Assembly: GCA_021827205.1 (NCBI GenBank)
Contig: JAKAWV010000003.1
Location: forward strand, 62,001 to 126,000
From: Pseudomonadota bacterium
GTDB taxonomy: Bacteria; Pseudomonadota; Gammaproteobacteria; Xanthomonadales; Rhodanobacteraceae
Reading direction: 5' to 3'
Length of the DNA: 64,000 nucleotides
This document shows, piece by piece, positions 1-9,347 of the stretch. The translations under genes and the position numbers were made by a program. Each line of letters begins with the position of its first letter. The first letter of the stretch is position 1. The notes below the pieces were generated by a model. The model was not told the DNA's origin. It did no database searches and saw only the letters and a list, made by a program, of their open reading frames with translations.

Positions 1-886
1 TCGCGACCACATTCGCGCCCAGCATGCGGCTCATGCCGGCGATGCCGATTGCCGACAACAGCGCACCGATCGTCGTCGGGATCAGGCAGACCAGCAGAGC
101 GACGAGCACCGTGATGGTGACCGGATGTCCGACGCCGGCGGTGTTGACCGCATAGATCGAATACGGCAACAAGGTGACGGTCGCCATGAGCAGGATCGCG
201 GTGAGGGCGATCAGCAGGATGGTCAGCGCGATTTCATTTGGCGTCTTGCGCCGCTTGGCGCCTTCGACCAGCGCGATCATGCGGTCAAGGAAGGAATCAC
301 CGGGGTCGGCGGTGCAGCGTACGACGATCCAGTCGGACATCACCGTGGTGCCGCCGGTGACCGAGCAGAAGTCACCACCGGATTCGCGGATCACCGGGGC
401 CGACTCACCGGTGATGGCGCTCTCATCAACCGTGGCGGCACCTTCGATCACTTCGCCATCGCAAGGAATCACTTCCTTGGCCAGCACCTCAACGACGTCG
501 CCCTTGCGCAGGTCGTCCGCGTCGATCAGGGTCCAAGGCGAGCCGTAGTGGGGTTCGCGCAGTTTTTTCACCATGACCGCCTTCTTCGCATTGCGCAGGC
601 TCGCGGCCTGCGCCCTGCTGCGTCCTTCGGCGAGCGCCTCGGCGAAATTGGCGAACAGCACGGTGAACCACAGCCAGACTGTAATCGCGCCGATGAAACC
701 GGCGCTCGCCTCGCCATGGCCACCCAAGGCCTGCAACCAAAGACCCGTGGTCAACAGGCTGCCGATGTACACCACGAACATCACCGGGTTGCGAAACTGG
801 ATGCGCGGGTCGAGTTTGCGGAACGTGCTGGTCAGCGCTGGACCCAGCAGGGCACGGTCGAACAGTGGAAGTGCGTGACGTGACAT
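1..886 (-). CDS. kdpB: KdpB, potassium-transporting P-type ATPase catalytic subunit (partial)
   Basis: Catalytic subunit of the inner-membrane KdpFABC complex, which uses ATP to import K+ when potassium is scarce. The window edge removes the C-terminal part: about 295 of the usual ~680 residues are present. Visible are a first membrane hairpin (about residues 33-82), the actuator domain with the TGES motif (residues 159-162, in [13 protein letters not shown]), and the fourth membrane segment with [15 protein letters not shown], typical of KdpB. The DKTGT phosphorylation site would lie beyond the edge. The ATG (884-886) is preceded by a GGAGG ribosome site. It starts 20 bp after kdpA and is clearly in the same operon. 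Confidence 0.97.
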   Translation of the reverse strand, partial: MSRHALPLFDRALLGPALTSTFRKLDPRIQFRNPVMFVVYIGSLLTTGLWLQALGGHGEASAGFIGAITVWLWFTVLFANFAEALAEGRSRAQAASLRNAKKAVMVKKLREPHYGSPWTLIDADDLRKGDVVEVLAKEVIPCDGEVIEGAATVDESAITGESAPVIRESGGDFCSVTGGTTVMSDWIVVRCTADPGDSFLDRMIALVEGAKRRKTPNEIALTILLIALTAILLMATVTLLPYSIYAVNTAGVGHPVTITVLVALLVCLIPTTIGALLSAIGIAGMSRMLGANVVA

Positions 887-906
887 AAGTCCTCCGCGTG
901 GGGCGC

Positions 907-2706
907 TCAACGCGCCCCCCACAAGGTCAGGTGTTCGACGATCGGCCCCAAGGCCAGGGCCGGCAGGAAGGTCAACCCGGCGATCAACAACACGGTGCCG
1001 ATCAGAAGACTGACGAACAGCGCGCCGTGGGTTGGCATGGTTCCGCTGGAGACGGCCAGGCGCTTCTTCGACGCCATGGAGCCGGCGATTGCCAGCGCCG
1101 CGACGATGGACACGAAGCGCCCGAACCACATGACCAGTCCCAGCGTCAGGTTGTAGAAGGGGGTGTTCGCCGACAGGCCGGCAAACGCGCTGCCGTTGTT
1201 GTTCGACGCCGAGGTGTAGGCGTAGAGCATTTCAGAAAAGCCGTGCGCCCCCGGATTGGCCAGCCCCGCCAGCCCCGCAGGAACGACCGCGGCAATGGCG
1301 GTTCCCAGCAGCACCAGCAGGGGCGAGATGAGCAGGCCAATGGCCACCATCTTCATCTGGTACGACTCGATCTTCTTGCCGAGATACTCCGGGGTGCGAC
1401 CGATCATCAGGCCGCCGATGAACACCGCCATCAAGGCCACCATTAGCATGCCGTAAAGGCCCGTCCCCACGCCGCCCGGCGCCACTTCGCCCAACTGCAT
1501 CAGCACCATCGGCACCATTCCGCCCAACGGCATGTTCGAGTCGAACATGGAATTCACCGCACCTGTCGAGGTGCCCGTTGCCGCAACCGTGAAAATGGCG
1601 CTTCCGGCAATTCCGAATCGGGTTTCCTTGCCCTCCATATTCCCACCTGATTGCAAGGCAGTAGCTTGCTGTGTGACATGCTGGCGGGTCAGCAAGGGGT
1701 TGCCTTGCTGTTCAAAATGCGCTTCCGCGCCCGCAGCCACCACGAACATCAAGGCCATGGCCGCCAGCAGCGCCCAGCCCTGCCGCGTGTCACCGACCAT
1801 GCGGCCGAAGGTGTAGGTGAGCGCGGCCGAGATCAGCAGTAGTGTGAAGATCTCGAGGTAATTGGTCAGTGCGTTGGGGTTCTCATAGGGATGCGCCGAG
1901 TTGGCGTTGTAGAAACCGCCGCCATTCGTCCCCAGCTCCTTGATCGCCTCCTGCGACGCCACCGGCCCCATCGGCAGGGTTTGCGTTGTTGCTTGCGATG
2001 TCATCATGACCGGGGCGCCTTTGGCGTCCTGCAACGGACTGCCTTGAGCGTCGGTCTTGGGAATGCTGTAGCTCACCGGAGCAATCAATCCGACGGTCTG
2101 ATCGGGCTGGAAAGTCTGTGGCACGCCCTGACTGACCATCACCAGCGCGATGACGAAGGAAATGGGCAGCAGTACGTAGGTCGTGATGCGGCCGACGTCG
2201 ACCCAGAAATTGCCGATCGTGGCCGTGGAGCGGCGGGCAAAGCCGCGGATCAGCGCGAACGCCACCGCGATGCCGGTCGCGGCGGAGAGGAAGTTCTGCA
2301 CCGCCAGTCCCGCCATCTGCACGAGGTTGCCCATCGTGCTTTCGCCCGCATAGCCCTGCCAGTTGGTGTTGGTGACAAAGCTGATCGCCGTATTGAAGGC
2401 CGAGCGCGGACCGACCGCGCCGAATTGTTGCGGGTCGAGCGGCAGCCATCCCTGCAGGCGCTGTAGCGCATAGACCGCCAGCACGCCAAGAAAATTGAAC
2501 AGCAGCAGGGCTCTGGCATAGGCACCCCAGCCCATTTCCTGGGAGCTATCGACGCCGGCCAATCGGAACAACCGCGTTTCGAAGCGCAGCAGGGCGCGCG
2601 GCAGGCGTCCTTCGGCGATGGCCGCCATGTAGAGACCCAGCGGCTTGATGGCAAGCCCCAAGCCGACGAGCAGGGCGACAAGCAGCGCCCAAAATTCGAG
2701 CGTCAT
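907..2706 (-). CDS. kdpA: KdpA, potassium-binding channel-like subunit
   Basis: Potassium-selective membrane subunit of KdpFABC, related to the Trk/Ktr superfamily of K+ channels. At 599 residues it is slightly longer than the E. coli protein (about 557). It is hydrophobic throughout, with about ten membrane segments, and carries recognisable filter loops such as [18 protein letters not shown] and the segment [16 protein letters not shown]. The ATG overlaps the kdpF stop codon by one base (TGATG), which implies translational coupling. kdpB follows after 20 bp. A kdpC gene is expected just outside the window. No kdpD/kdpE sensor-regulator genes are seen upstream. Confidence 0.97.
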   Translation of the reverse strand: MTLEFWALLVALLVGLGLAIKPLGLYMAAIAEGRLPRALLRFETRLFRLAGVDSSQEMGWGAYARALLLFNFLGVLAVYALQRLQGWLPLDPQQFGAVGPRSAFNTAISFVTNTNWQGYAGESTMGNLVQMAGLAVQNFLSAATGIAVAFALIRGFARRSTATIGNFWVDVGRITTYVLLPISFVIALVMVSQGVPQTFQPDQTVGLIAPVSYSIPKTDAQGSPLQDAKGAPVMMTSQATTQTLPMGPVASQEAIKELGTNGGGFYNANSAHPYENPNALTNYLEIFTLLLISAALTYTFGRMVGDTRQGWALLAAMALMFVVAAGAEAHFEQQGNPLLTRQHVTQQATALQSGGNMEGKETRFGIAGSAIFTVAATGTSTGAVNSMFDSNMPLGGMVPMVLMQLGEVAPGGVGTGLYGMLMVALMAVFIGGLMIGRTPEYLGKKIESYQMKMVAIGLLISPLLVLLGTAIAAVVPAGLAGLANPGAHGFSEMLYAYTSASNNNGSAFAGLSANTPFYNLTLGLVMWFGRFVSIVAALAIAGSMASKKRLAVSSGTMPTHGALFVSLLIGTVLLIAGLTFLPALALGPIVEHLTLWGAR

Positions 2707-2795
2707 CAGAAGTCCTCCGCGCGGATCAGCGCATAGCCAAGGTAGAGGAACAGCAGCAGGGTGATGACACTGCCCAACACATAGAGTGCGTTCAT
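2706..2795 (-). CDS. kdpF: KdpF, small membrane subunit of the Kdp pump
   Basis: A 29-residue hydrophobic peptide (starts MNALYVLGSVITLLLF, ends YALIRAEDF). Length, single membrane helix and position directly before kdpA all match KdpF, which stabilises the KdpABC complex. Its TGA shares one base with the kdpA ATG. Of two adjacent ATGs, the one at 2793-2795 is the start, because the other (2798-2800) reads into a stop after one codon. It is too short for usual ORF calling and is easily missed. Confidence 0.85.
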   Translation of the reverse strand: MNALYVLGSVITLLLFLYLGYALIRAEDF

Positions 2796-2796
2796 T

Positions 2797-2889
2797 TCAT
2801 TTCCTCGCTTGCAGTTTTTCGCAGCCGCGCACGAGCAGCACCAGCGCCAGATAACACACCGTGGCCAGGCCCAAACAGAACAAATCCAT
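2797..2889 (-). CDS. Small membrane peptide heading the kdp operon
   Basis: A 30-residue peptide, MDLFCLGLATVCYLALVLLV followed by the basic tail RGCEKLQARK. It has one predicted membrane helix and a positively charged C-terminus. The ATG at 2887-2889 is preceded by GGAGAT at a good distance, and the stop lies one base before the kdpF start, so it reads as the first gene of the kdp operon. Similar short peptides precede kdpF in other proteobacteria (from memory), but I know of no assigned function. A longer in-frame start (to 3030) lacks support. It could be a leader peptide or an extra small subunit of the pump. Confidence 0.6.
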   Translation of the reverse strand: MDLFCLGLATVCYLALVLLVRGCEKLQARK

Positions 2890-3038
2890 GATCCATCTCC
2901 ACCGAAAAATCACTGGCGGGAGGCTAGTTGCCGGCGCATAAATTCGGTATATAAAGATCGCCCATGCGCGTAAACACGGTAGAAACAGAATGGAGGACCG
3001 GGCTGTTGCCGCGCGACGAGCATTGACCACGTGTTACT

Positions 3039-3061
3039 CGGAGCGGTTTTGCAAACCGCTC
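3039..3061. repeat. Dispersed palindromic repeat, copy 1
   Basis: A near-perfect inverted repeat: GAGCGGTTT, a TGC spacer, then AAACCGCTC (3041-3061). The minus-strand reading of 3039-3061 matches 13794-13816 with one mismatch over 23 bases. It sits in the 199-bp gap between the kdp operon head and the end of the 3089-4546 gene. No T-run follows, so it resembles a REP-type palindrome more than a terminator. Confidence 0.6.
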
Positions 3062-3088
3062 TCAAGGCGTTACCAGAATGTGCCGCCC

Positions 3089-4546
3089 TCAATGCCGGAT
3101 CTTGAACACCCGCATCAGCGGATGGCAGGCCATCGCGCGGTAGGCCGTGGCCGGGGTGCCGCGCGGCGGTAGCATGTACGGGCGCGCGTGCAGCGTGGCG
3201 TGGTCGATCACGCGATCGGCTTCATCGACGGCGATCAGCATGTAGGCACCCGGGCGCAGCCATAGCGCGCGTGCCTGGGCAGCGCAGTGCATCACGACGC
3301 GATCCGCCGGTATGGCTGTGCGCGACTCGCCTGGATAACGCGCTTCCAACAGGCACGGGAACAGGCCCTTGCACAGATCGCCAGAAACCCGCGCCGGCAC
3401 CCGCAGGCCCCATAGCCCCAGCCAGGTTGGACGCCCGTCGGCGATGCGCTCGCGCGGGAAGAACACACTGGCCGTATAGCGACGCGGCAAGATCGACCAA
3501 GGTCGGCCCCGTGTGTCGAGAAACACGATCGGCTGCTGCGGATGCAGCGCGTCGATCACTGCGCGCCAGTCCGGATTGTCGTAGGACTTGCGCAAGTGGC
3601 CGGTGAGCATGGTTTGCTCGATGGCCAAGGGATCAATGCCGGAGAGGCGCATGAAGTCCTCGGCCATCGAGGCGCCACCCAGGTAACGCCCGTGCTTCTG
3701 GATGTGTGCGAAGCCGGCGTTGACCACCAGCCTTGCGCCGGGGTGATCGACGAAGGCACGCCGGTAGAGGTTTGCAGCTTCGCCGGCCTCGCGCGCATCG
3801 CCGTGCGCCGCATCCGATGCCTCATAGGCGATCACGCGATAGCCCAGCTTCAGCGCGGTGCGCACCATCTCGGCATAGACCGGTTCGCGCGTGTAGAAGC
3901 CGGTGCCGGCGGTGGCGTAGCCGCGCCGGCGCAAGCCGGCGATGCCCTTCCGATACAGCGTTTCCGCGGCGAACGTGTTGAAGCCCTCGGCACGCAGCGG
4001 TGCCAGCAGCGCCACCGTGAGCGAGCGCGTCTCCGGGTTGGTGTGGTCCTCGTTGAGGAACACGGCGCGCTTGTCGCGCGCCAGCTTCGGAATTGCCTGC
4101 AGCGCCGGCACGGCGTGCCAGTCACCAGGCGGCACCAGCGGCGCGGGCGCGGCATGCGCTGGCAACAACTGGGCGATGGAGAACTTGCGCTGCGCGCGCA
4201 GGTAGCTGCCCAGAAAGCCGTCGTACCAGTTCTGGTACTGGCCGAAGATCACCGCGAACGCCGCGCCATCGTGCTGGTGGCCGGCGCGGCGCATGAATGT
4301 GTCCTGCGCCAGCAAGCCATGCTGCTGCTGCGCCTGATCGTAGATTTGCTGGGCCTGGTTCAGCGCAACCAGTTGTTCCGCCTGCCACTGTGCCGGCGTG
4401 GTCGAACTGCCTGGGCGCGTGCTCATGGGGGCACAGCCCGCCAGTGCAGCGAACAGCGCGGCGCTCACGGAAAGCGCCCGCAACAGCCAGTACGCACGTC
4501 GCTCGGACAATTGGCCATGCCTCTGCGTGAGCGCTCGACGGTTCAT
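3089..4546 (-). CDS. Lipoprotein with a possible ChaN/erythromycin-esterase-like fold
   Basis: A 485-residue predicted lipoprotein: basic N-terminus, hydrophobic stretch and lipobox LAGC with Cys38. The middle contains AVFLNEDHTNPETRSL (about residues 161-176), then a conserved Glu in FAAETL (about 192-197), YEASD, and NAGFAHI (near 290). This spacing of E/H residues, a following helix and later Glu and His resembles the TIKI/ChaN/EreA-like superfamily of metal- or haem-binding and hydrolase proteins, but I cannot name a precise family. The C-terminal ~150 residues look like a separate domain. It is a single gene pointing away from dinB. Membrane anchoring is well supported; function is not. 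Confidence 0.75.
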   Translation of the reverse strand: MNRRALTQRHGQLSERRAYWLLRALSVSAALFAALAGCAPMSTRPGSSTTPAQWQAEQLVALNQAQQIYDQAQQQHGLLAQDTFMRRAGHQHDGAAFAVIFGQYQNWYDGFLGSYLRAQRKFSIAQLLPAHAAPAPLVPPGDWHAVPALQAIPKLARDKRAVFLNEDHTNPETRSLTVALLAPLRAEGFNTFAAETLYRKGIAGLRRRGYATAGTGFYTREPVYAEMVRTALKLGYRVIAYEASDAAHGDAREAGEAANLYRRAFVDHPGARLVVNAGFAHIQKHGRYLGGASMAEDFMRLSGIDPLAIEQTMLTGHLRKSYDNPDWRAVIDALHPQQPIVFLDTRGRPWSILPRRYTASVFFPRERIADGRPTWLGLWGLRVPARVSGDLCKGLFPCLLEARYPGESRTAIPADRVVMHCAAQARALWLRPGAYMLIAVDEADRVIDHATLHARPYMLPPRGTPATAYRAMACHPLMRVFKIRH

Positions 4547-4561
4547 CGAAGCGGAAGCGCG

Positions 4562-4690
4562 TCAATCGAACAGGCTCATGGGGATATCCTGAATCGCCTG
4601 CACCAATAGCGCAAAGCCGCGCGATATCTCCTCTTCGCTCATGTTGGCAAAGCTCAAGCGGAGCTGGCCGCCATGCCGCTCAGGCAGAAT
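4562..4690 (-). pseudogene. C-terminal remnant of a PLP-dependent aminotransferase (MocR-like)
   Basis: The minus strand ends in a 37-residue stretch beginning HGGQLRLSFANMSEEEISRG and ending PMSLFD before a stop at 4562-4564. The pattern LRLSFA, a few residues, then EEI..G...L is the usual C-terminus of fold-type I aminotransferases. Upstream of about 4690 the frame no longer resembles the family, and dinB begins on the other strand at 4838, so only the tail is left. I infer a gene lost by deletion or rearrangement. The stretch is short, so chance resemblance cannot be excluded. Confidence 0.4.
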
Positions 4691-4837
4691 GGAACAGGCT
4701 CGCTCATGGGTCATGCCGACATCGAGTTTACGCGCGCCGCGGGGTGTGGTGCTCCATCGCACACAGGCTCGTACGAACGACCCGCGGGAAGCATCGACCA
4801 TGCCGCTGGCGCACTCACCATGCGAGCATGCGCGTTG

Positions 4838-5953
4838 ATGAATGCAATCAATGCGCCGTCTGGTTTGCGCAAGATCATCCACGTCGACATGGATGCGTTT
4901 TATGCATCCGTCGAACAGCGTGATGATCCGACGCTGCGCGGGCGGCCGGTAGTGGTGGCGTGGCGCGGGCCGCGCTCGGTGGTATGCGCAGCCAGCTACG
5001 AGGCGCGCGTGTTCGGCGTGCGCTCGGCGATGCCGGCGCTGCGCGCGGAGCGGTTGTGCCCCGGGGCGGTGTTCGTGGCGCCCGACTTCGCGCGTTATCG
5101 CGCCGTCTCGCAGCAGGTGCGCGCGATCTTCGCGCGCTACACCGATCGGGTCGAACCGCTGTCGCTGGACGAGGCTTATCTCGATGTCAGCGCGCCGCGC
5201 AACGCGTTTCCCAGCGCCACGGCGATGGCCACGGACATTCGCGCCGCGATTCGCGCGGAGACCGCGCTGACCGCATCGGCGGGGGTGGCGTGCAACAAGT
5301 TTCTGGCCAAGATCGCCTCCGATTGGCGCAAGCCCGATGGGCTGTTCGTGATCCAGCCGGCCGCGGTGGAGGGCTTTCTGGCGCCGTTGCCGGTGGCGCG
5401 ATTGCCCGGCGTGGGCACGGTGATGGAACAAAAACTGGCGCGACTGGGCGTGCGGCGCGTGGCCGATTTGCGCGCGCTGGGCGCGCAGCGACTGGTGCAG
5501 CAATTCGGACGCTGGGGCCTGCGCCTGCACGAGCTGGCGCTGGGGATCGATGACAGCCCGGTGCGCCGCGAACGGCCATCGCTGCAGATCTCCGCCGAGG
5601 ATACCTTCACGCAGGATCTGCGCCTGGATCAGCTTGATGCGCCCATTGCGCAGTTGGCGGCGAAGGTCTGGACAGCGTATGTGCGCGAACAGGATCGCAT
5701 CGCGCGCACCGTGGTGCTCAAGCTCAAGACCGCGGAGTTCCGCACGCTCACGCGCAGCCACACCGATGCGCTGCCACCGCAATCCGAAGCAGCGCTGGTG
5801 CGGACGGCGTTACAACTGCGCGCGCGCGTCGAACCGCCGGCGTCCACGCGCTACCGCCTGGTCGGCGTGGGACTGTCGGGATTCGTCGATGCCGATACGG
5901 CGCAGCCCGATTTGTTTGCGACCAAGACTTTGGAAACCCATGCTGCCGGGTAG
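4838..5953 (+). CDS. dinB: DNA polymerase IV (DinB, Y-family)
   Basis: Error-prone translesion polymerase, 371 residues with the chosen ATG at 4838 (E. coli: 351). The palm domain starts with RKIIHVDMDAFYASVEQR (catalytic Asp17), and PLSLDEAYLDVS supplies the second acidic pair. The steric-gate region (DAFYASVE), the helix-hairpin-helix segment LPGVGTVMEQKLARLGV and the little-finger domain are all present, so it looks intact. The open frame extends upstream to 4673, but that extension is unlike DinB and overlaps the aminotransferase remnant. No LexA box was identified. Confidence 0.95.
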   Translation: MNAINAPSGLRKIIHVDMDAFYASVEQRDDPTLRGRPVVVAWRGPRSVVCAASYEARVFGVRSAMPALRAERLCPGAVFVAPDFARYRAVSQQVRAIFARYTDRVEPLSLDEAYLDVSAPRNAFPSATAMATDIRAAIRAETALTASAGVACNKFLAKIASDWRKPDGLFVIQPAAVEGFLAPLPVARLPGVGTVMEQKLARLGVRRVADLRALGAQRLVQQFGRWGLRLHELALGIDDSPVRRERPSLQISAEDTFTQDLRLDQLDAPIAQLAAKVWTAYVREQDRIARTVVLKLKTAEFRTLTRSHTDALPPQSEAALVRTALQLRARVEPPASTRYRLVGVGLSGFVDADTAQPDLFATKTLETHAAG

Positions 5954-6065
5954 CGTGGACCACGGTTTAGAATTCGGCACGGCTGTCGGCGCGGGTGACC
6001 TTTGACGGGGTGACCAGCGCGTTCGCGGACCCGTGAGTGTCGGCCCACTTCAAGGGTGAGAAGCC

Positions 6066-7007
6066 ATGCCCGGTGACAACACACCTGCAACGATCGACTC
6101 GACCTTCGTGGTTTTCGATGCACGGGGTCAGGCCACCCCGATCGGCGTCACCCCGGGATTCTGGGATGAACTGAACGATCGATTCGGTGACTTCTCCGGA
6201 AAATTGCTGGTCTCCAGTTTTCACTTCGAGCAGGACTGGCCGACCTGGGAGTGTCACCCTCACGGCGATGAATGGATCGGCTTGCTCAGCGGCGACTTCG
6301 AGCTGCGCATGGATCTGCCGGATGGACATGACGAGCCGCGCAGCATGCGCCTGCACAAGCCCGGCGCCTTCGCCATCGTGCCCAAGGGGGTCTGGCATAC
6401 CGCCAAGGTCAGGGCGCCGAGTTCCGCGCTGTTTGTCACGCCGGGGCAAGGCACACTGACGCGACCAGTTGAACCGTATGAAAGTCAGCCGCGTACCTCC
6501 CCTGATGCGGCCGCCCCCGCCACGCCGCCAGCCCACACTCTGCTGCGCTTGAACCAGTTGAACCTCGTTTGCCGCGACTTCGATGCCAGCTTGGCGTTCT
6601 ACCGCGCCCTGGGCATCGAAATTATGGAATCGCCGCGAGGTGCCGATGGCATTCGTCACGCCCAGGCGCAATGGCCTGATGGCTTTCTGCTGGAATTTGA
6701 CAACGAGATGCTGGCCCGTTTCTACAACGCAGCCTGGCGGACTAGCGAGGGCAAGAGTCAAGGCCGGAGCCGGGTCGTCATCGGTATCTCCCTGCCAACA
6801 CGCGAGGCCGTGGATCAACGCTATGCCGCGCTCACGGCGGCGGGATACGTGGGCCGCCAATGTCCCTTCGATGCCTTCTGGGGCGCGCGGTATGCCATCG
6901 TCTCCGACCCGGACGGCAACGATGTCGGGCTAATGAGCCCACTGGACGCGGCGCGCAAGACTTGGCCGCCGGTCACATCGCCGGCCTCCCTGTCGTCATC
7001 GACATGA
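6066..7007 (+). CDS. Cupin-VOC (glyoxalase-like) fusion protein
   Basis: A 313-residue two-domain protein. Residues ~20-135 form a cupin: histidines and acids in WECHPHGDEWIGLLSGDFEL and the later GAFAIVPKGVWHTAKV match the two cupin motifs that bind a metal. After a Pro/Ala-rich linker (~140-160), residues ~160-300 form a vicinal-oxygen-chelate domain (LNQLNLVCRDFDASLAFYRA to VSDPDGNDVGLMSP). Both are small metal-binding beta-barrel folds used by dioxygenases, isomerases and lyases; the substrate cannot be told. It stands alone between dinB and a membrane-protein gene. Confidence 0.8.
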   Translation: MPGDNTPATIDSTFVVFDARGQATPIGVTPGFWDELNDRFGDFSGKLLVSSFHFEQDWPTWECHPHGDEWIGLLSGDFELRMDLPDGHDEPRSMRLHKPGAFAIVPKGVWHTAKVRAPSSALFVTPGQGTLTRPVEPYESQPRTSPDAAAPATPPAHTLLRLNQLNLVCRDFDASLAFYRALGIEIMESPRGADGIRHAQAQWPDGFLLEFDNEMLARFYNAAWRTSEGKSQGRSRVVIGISLPTREAVDQRYAALTAAGYVGRQCPFDAFWGARYAIVSDPDGNDVGLMSPLDAARKTWPPVTSPASLSSST

Positions 7008-7235
7008 CCCGCATGCCGCCCCGGTTGCCTTGAGCGCCATGGAGCGCAACACCATGACCCACTGGAACAGTGGATCCGCCGCCGGCGCCACTCGCCCGAA
7101 GATCCAGTGGGGCAGTGCTCGGCAATGTCACGAACGCCCGCACGGCACCTGTCACGTGTTGAAGCCCAAGACCCATCACACCGCTGAACTTCGTCGTGAA
7201 CATGACGGCCATTCGCAATTGAAGGTGGAAAAATC

Positions 7236-8009
7236 ATGACCGCGGGAAAAACAACGATGGCCTTCGGCGGGCGCGCCTACGGCCTGGGTGTGATGGCGTT
7301 GGGCATGGTCTGCCTGGCGTGGGGGAACTTCGACCCGGGGCAGCCGGTACCCATGGACTTTCCCGACCGCACCGCCCTGGCCTATGCCGCCGCTGCGTTC
7401 ATGCTCGTCGCGGGCGCGGCCGTCGTGTGGCGCCGGACCGCGGCCTGGGGCGCCGCGGCGCTCACCGCCTACTACGCGCTCATTGTCGTCATCCTGATGA
7501 ACGGCCGCGTAGTGCTCGCCCATTACACCGAGTACGTTACCTACGAAGGTGTCGCCGAGCAGCTCGCGATCGCGGCCGGCGGGCTGATCGTCTATGCCGC
7601 CAGCGCCAAGATCGATGCGGACCTGGCCGCACGCCTCACGCGCCTGGGCCAACTGGCGTTCGGGGTTTGTGCACTGATATTCGGCGGGGCGCATTTTGTC
7701 TATATGAACTTGACTGCCCCGCTGGTTCCCCGATGGCTGCCGCCTTCGCAAGTGTTCTGGGGCTATGCGACCGGGGTCGGCCAGATCGCGGCGGGCATTG
7801 CGATCCTGACGCGCGTGCAGGCGCGCCTCGCCGCGATCCTTTTGACCGCCATGTACGCGTCCTTCGCCCTGCTGGTGTGGGTGCCAATGCTCCTGGCCGA
7901 TCCCGGGAGTCATGGGAACTGGACCGAGAGCGCTACAACTCTCGCCCTGATCGGCGCCGCCTGGGTCGTGGCGGATTCGCTGGCACAACCGAGGCGTCAT
8001 ACTGTCTAG
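7236..8009 (+). CDS. Multi-pass inner-membrane protein (DoxX-like)
   Basis: A 257-residue protein with about seven hydrophobic segments (near residues 12-30, 45-65, 70-92, 105-125, 138-158, 170-195 and 200-245). The segment LGQLAFGVCALIFGGAHFVY and the overall layout resemble DoxX/DUF4149-like membrane proteins, but the match is loose and no active-site residue is visible. The ATG at 7236 is preceded by GAAGGTGG. The 228-bp gap before it holds no convincing gene. Function unknown. Confidence 0.75.
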   Translation: MTAGKTTMAFGGRAYGLGVMALGMVCLAWGNFDPGQPVPMDFPDRTALAYAAAAFMLVAGAAVVWRRTAAWGAAALTAYYALIVVILMNGRVVLAHYTEYVTYEGVAEQLAIAAGGLIVYAASAKIDADLAARLTRLGQLAFGVCALIFGGAHFVYMNLTAPLVPRWLPPSQVFWGYATGVGQIAAGIAILTRVQARLAAILLTAMYASFALLVWVPMLLADPGSHGNWTESATTLALIGAAWVVADSLAQPRRHTV

Positions 8010-8117
8010 CGGAGTGCGCCGATCCGCTTCGGCGGAACCAAGCACACTGGCGTCAAGGCGCACTGGGTGGCAAGCTGCGACCCAGAGCGGACCGTCAGTT
8101 TTGTGATGTCTTCCCGA

Positions 8118-9163
8118 CTATCCCGCCCGATCCAGCGGGCTGCGCACGCCGCCGGCGCCACGGTTGAGGACGTGGGTGTAGATCATCGTGGTGGACACCT
8201 CCTTGTGGCCCAGCAACTCTTGCACCGTCCTGATGTCGTAACCCGTCTCGATCAGATGCGTGGCAAACGAATGTCGCAAGGTGTGCGCGCTGAGCGGCTT
8301 GTCGATACCGGCGCGCAGGCGTGCTGCTTTCATCGCACGAGAGAGAATGGCGTCATCAAAATGGTGTCGGCGTATCGTGCCATCCAGCGGATCGACCGCG
8401 CGCTGCACTGACGGAAACACGAACTGCCAGCCGAACTCGCGCACTGCGCGCGGATACTTACGTGCCAGCGCGTACGGCAGGCGGGTGGCCGAGGTGGCCG
8501 AAGCCGCGACTCGAGATTCGTCCCTGAAACGCATCTCCAGTCGGCTTCCTGCCTCCTCCTCACCCGGCGCACGCGATGCGCTTCAACGCATCGCGTCATC
8601 GCGCCGGTCTCGACCTTGCCGCCCTTGCCCTCGCGCACCATGATTTCGTGGCGCGCGAAGTCGATGTCTTTCACCCGCAGCCGCAGGCATTCCATCAGCC
8701 GCATGCCGGTTCCATACAGCAGGCTGGCGATCAGCCATGGACGGCCATCCATCGCCGCCAGCAGGCGGTGCGTCTCGTCCTGTGACAACACCGTCGGCAA
8801 ACGCTGCGGTCGCTTCGCGCGCACCACGTTGTCCAGCCATGGCAGATCGATCGACAATACCTCGCGATACAGAAACAGCAGCGCCGACAGCGCCTGGTTC
8901 TGCGTGCTCGCCGCGACCTGTCCGCGCACCGCCAGATCAGACAGGAACCGTTCGACCTCCGTCGCGCCCATTGTCCTTGGGTGGCGCTTGCCGCTGCTCA
9001 AGATGAACCGCCGTATCCACGCCACGTACGCCTTCTCGGTCCGCAAGCTGTAGTGTTTGAGCCGCAAATGTCGGCGAACCTCGTCCATCAGGCGCGGTGC
9101 AAGCGTAGCTGAGGCTACCGGGACGGCGGCATTTATACCTGCGGATTCGGAGGAATAATTCAT
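8118..9163 (-). pseudogene. intI: Integron integrase IntI, interrupted by frame disruption
   Basis: Tyrosine recombinase of the integron-integrase branch, split over two frames. The N-terminal frame (start 9163) runs from the core-binding domain (RHLRLKHYSLRTEKAYVAWI) to box I (LLYGTGMRLMECLRLRVKDI, catalytic Arg). The C-terminal frame holds the IntI-specific extra helix region ([19 protein letters not shown]), box II ([20 protein letters not shown]), [20 protein letters not shown] with catalytic His and Tyr, and the usual ending [10 protein letters not shown]. The ~35 residues between GKGGK and LARKYP are scrambled around 8530-8640, with a shift of frame. All catalytic residues survive, but no single product can be made. 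It is transcribed away from the cassette array, as in other integrons. Confidence 0.88.
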
Positions 9164-9347
9164 AGCGCTTCACTTTGTGCGATACACAGCGCCATGATGA
9201 GACCGGCATCAGCACGGTCGCTATAGTCCAAAGGCTTGATCGATGTAAGAATTTTCTGATTGACACGGCGCCGGCAGAGGCTGAACATCCGGCGTTATTC
9301 CCCGGTTCCGGGGTCTACATCTTGTTAGGCAAGGAAACACATCAGCC
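9164..9347. other. attI-like recombination region with core GTTAGGC at 9324-9330
   Basis: The gap between the integrase start and the first cassette ORF. It ends in GTTAGGC (9324-9330), matching the integron core consensus GTTRRRY, with the crossover expected after the G, so cassette 1 would start at 9325. This core is complementary to the first box (GCCTAAC) of attC1, as expected for an inserted cassette. A cassette promoter (Pc) should lie here or inside intI; I could not identify convincing -35/-10 boxes. Confidence 0.75.

Noticed and set aside
2890-3088. Two overlapping small minus-strand frames before the kdp head
   Set aside because: They only extend the 30-residue peptide upstream or run across the palindrome. 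No ribosome site or hydrophobic pattern supports them.
7030-7239. 69-codon plus-strand frame between the cupin-VOC and membrane-protein genes
   Set aside because: Composition is odd (many His, Thr, Arg), there is no ribosome site and no family resemblance. Treated as noncoding.
9164-9347. Search for the cassette promoter (Pc) in the attI region
   Set aside because: TTGATC and TATAGT boxes exist but not at a usable spacing, so no promoter is claimed.
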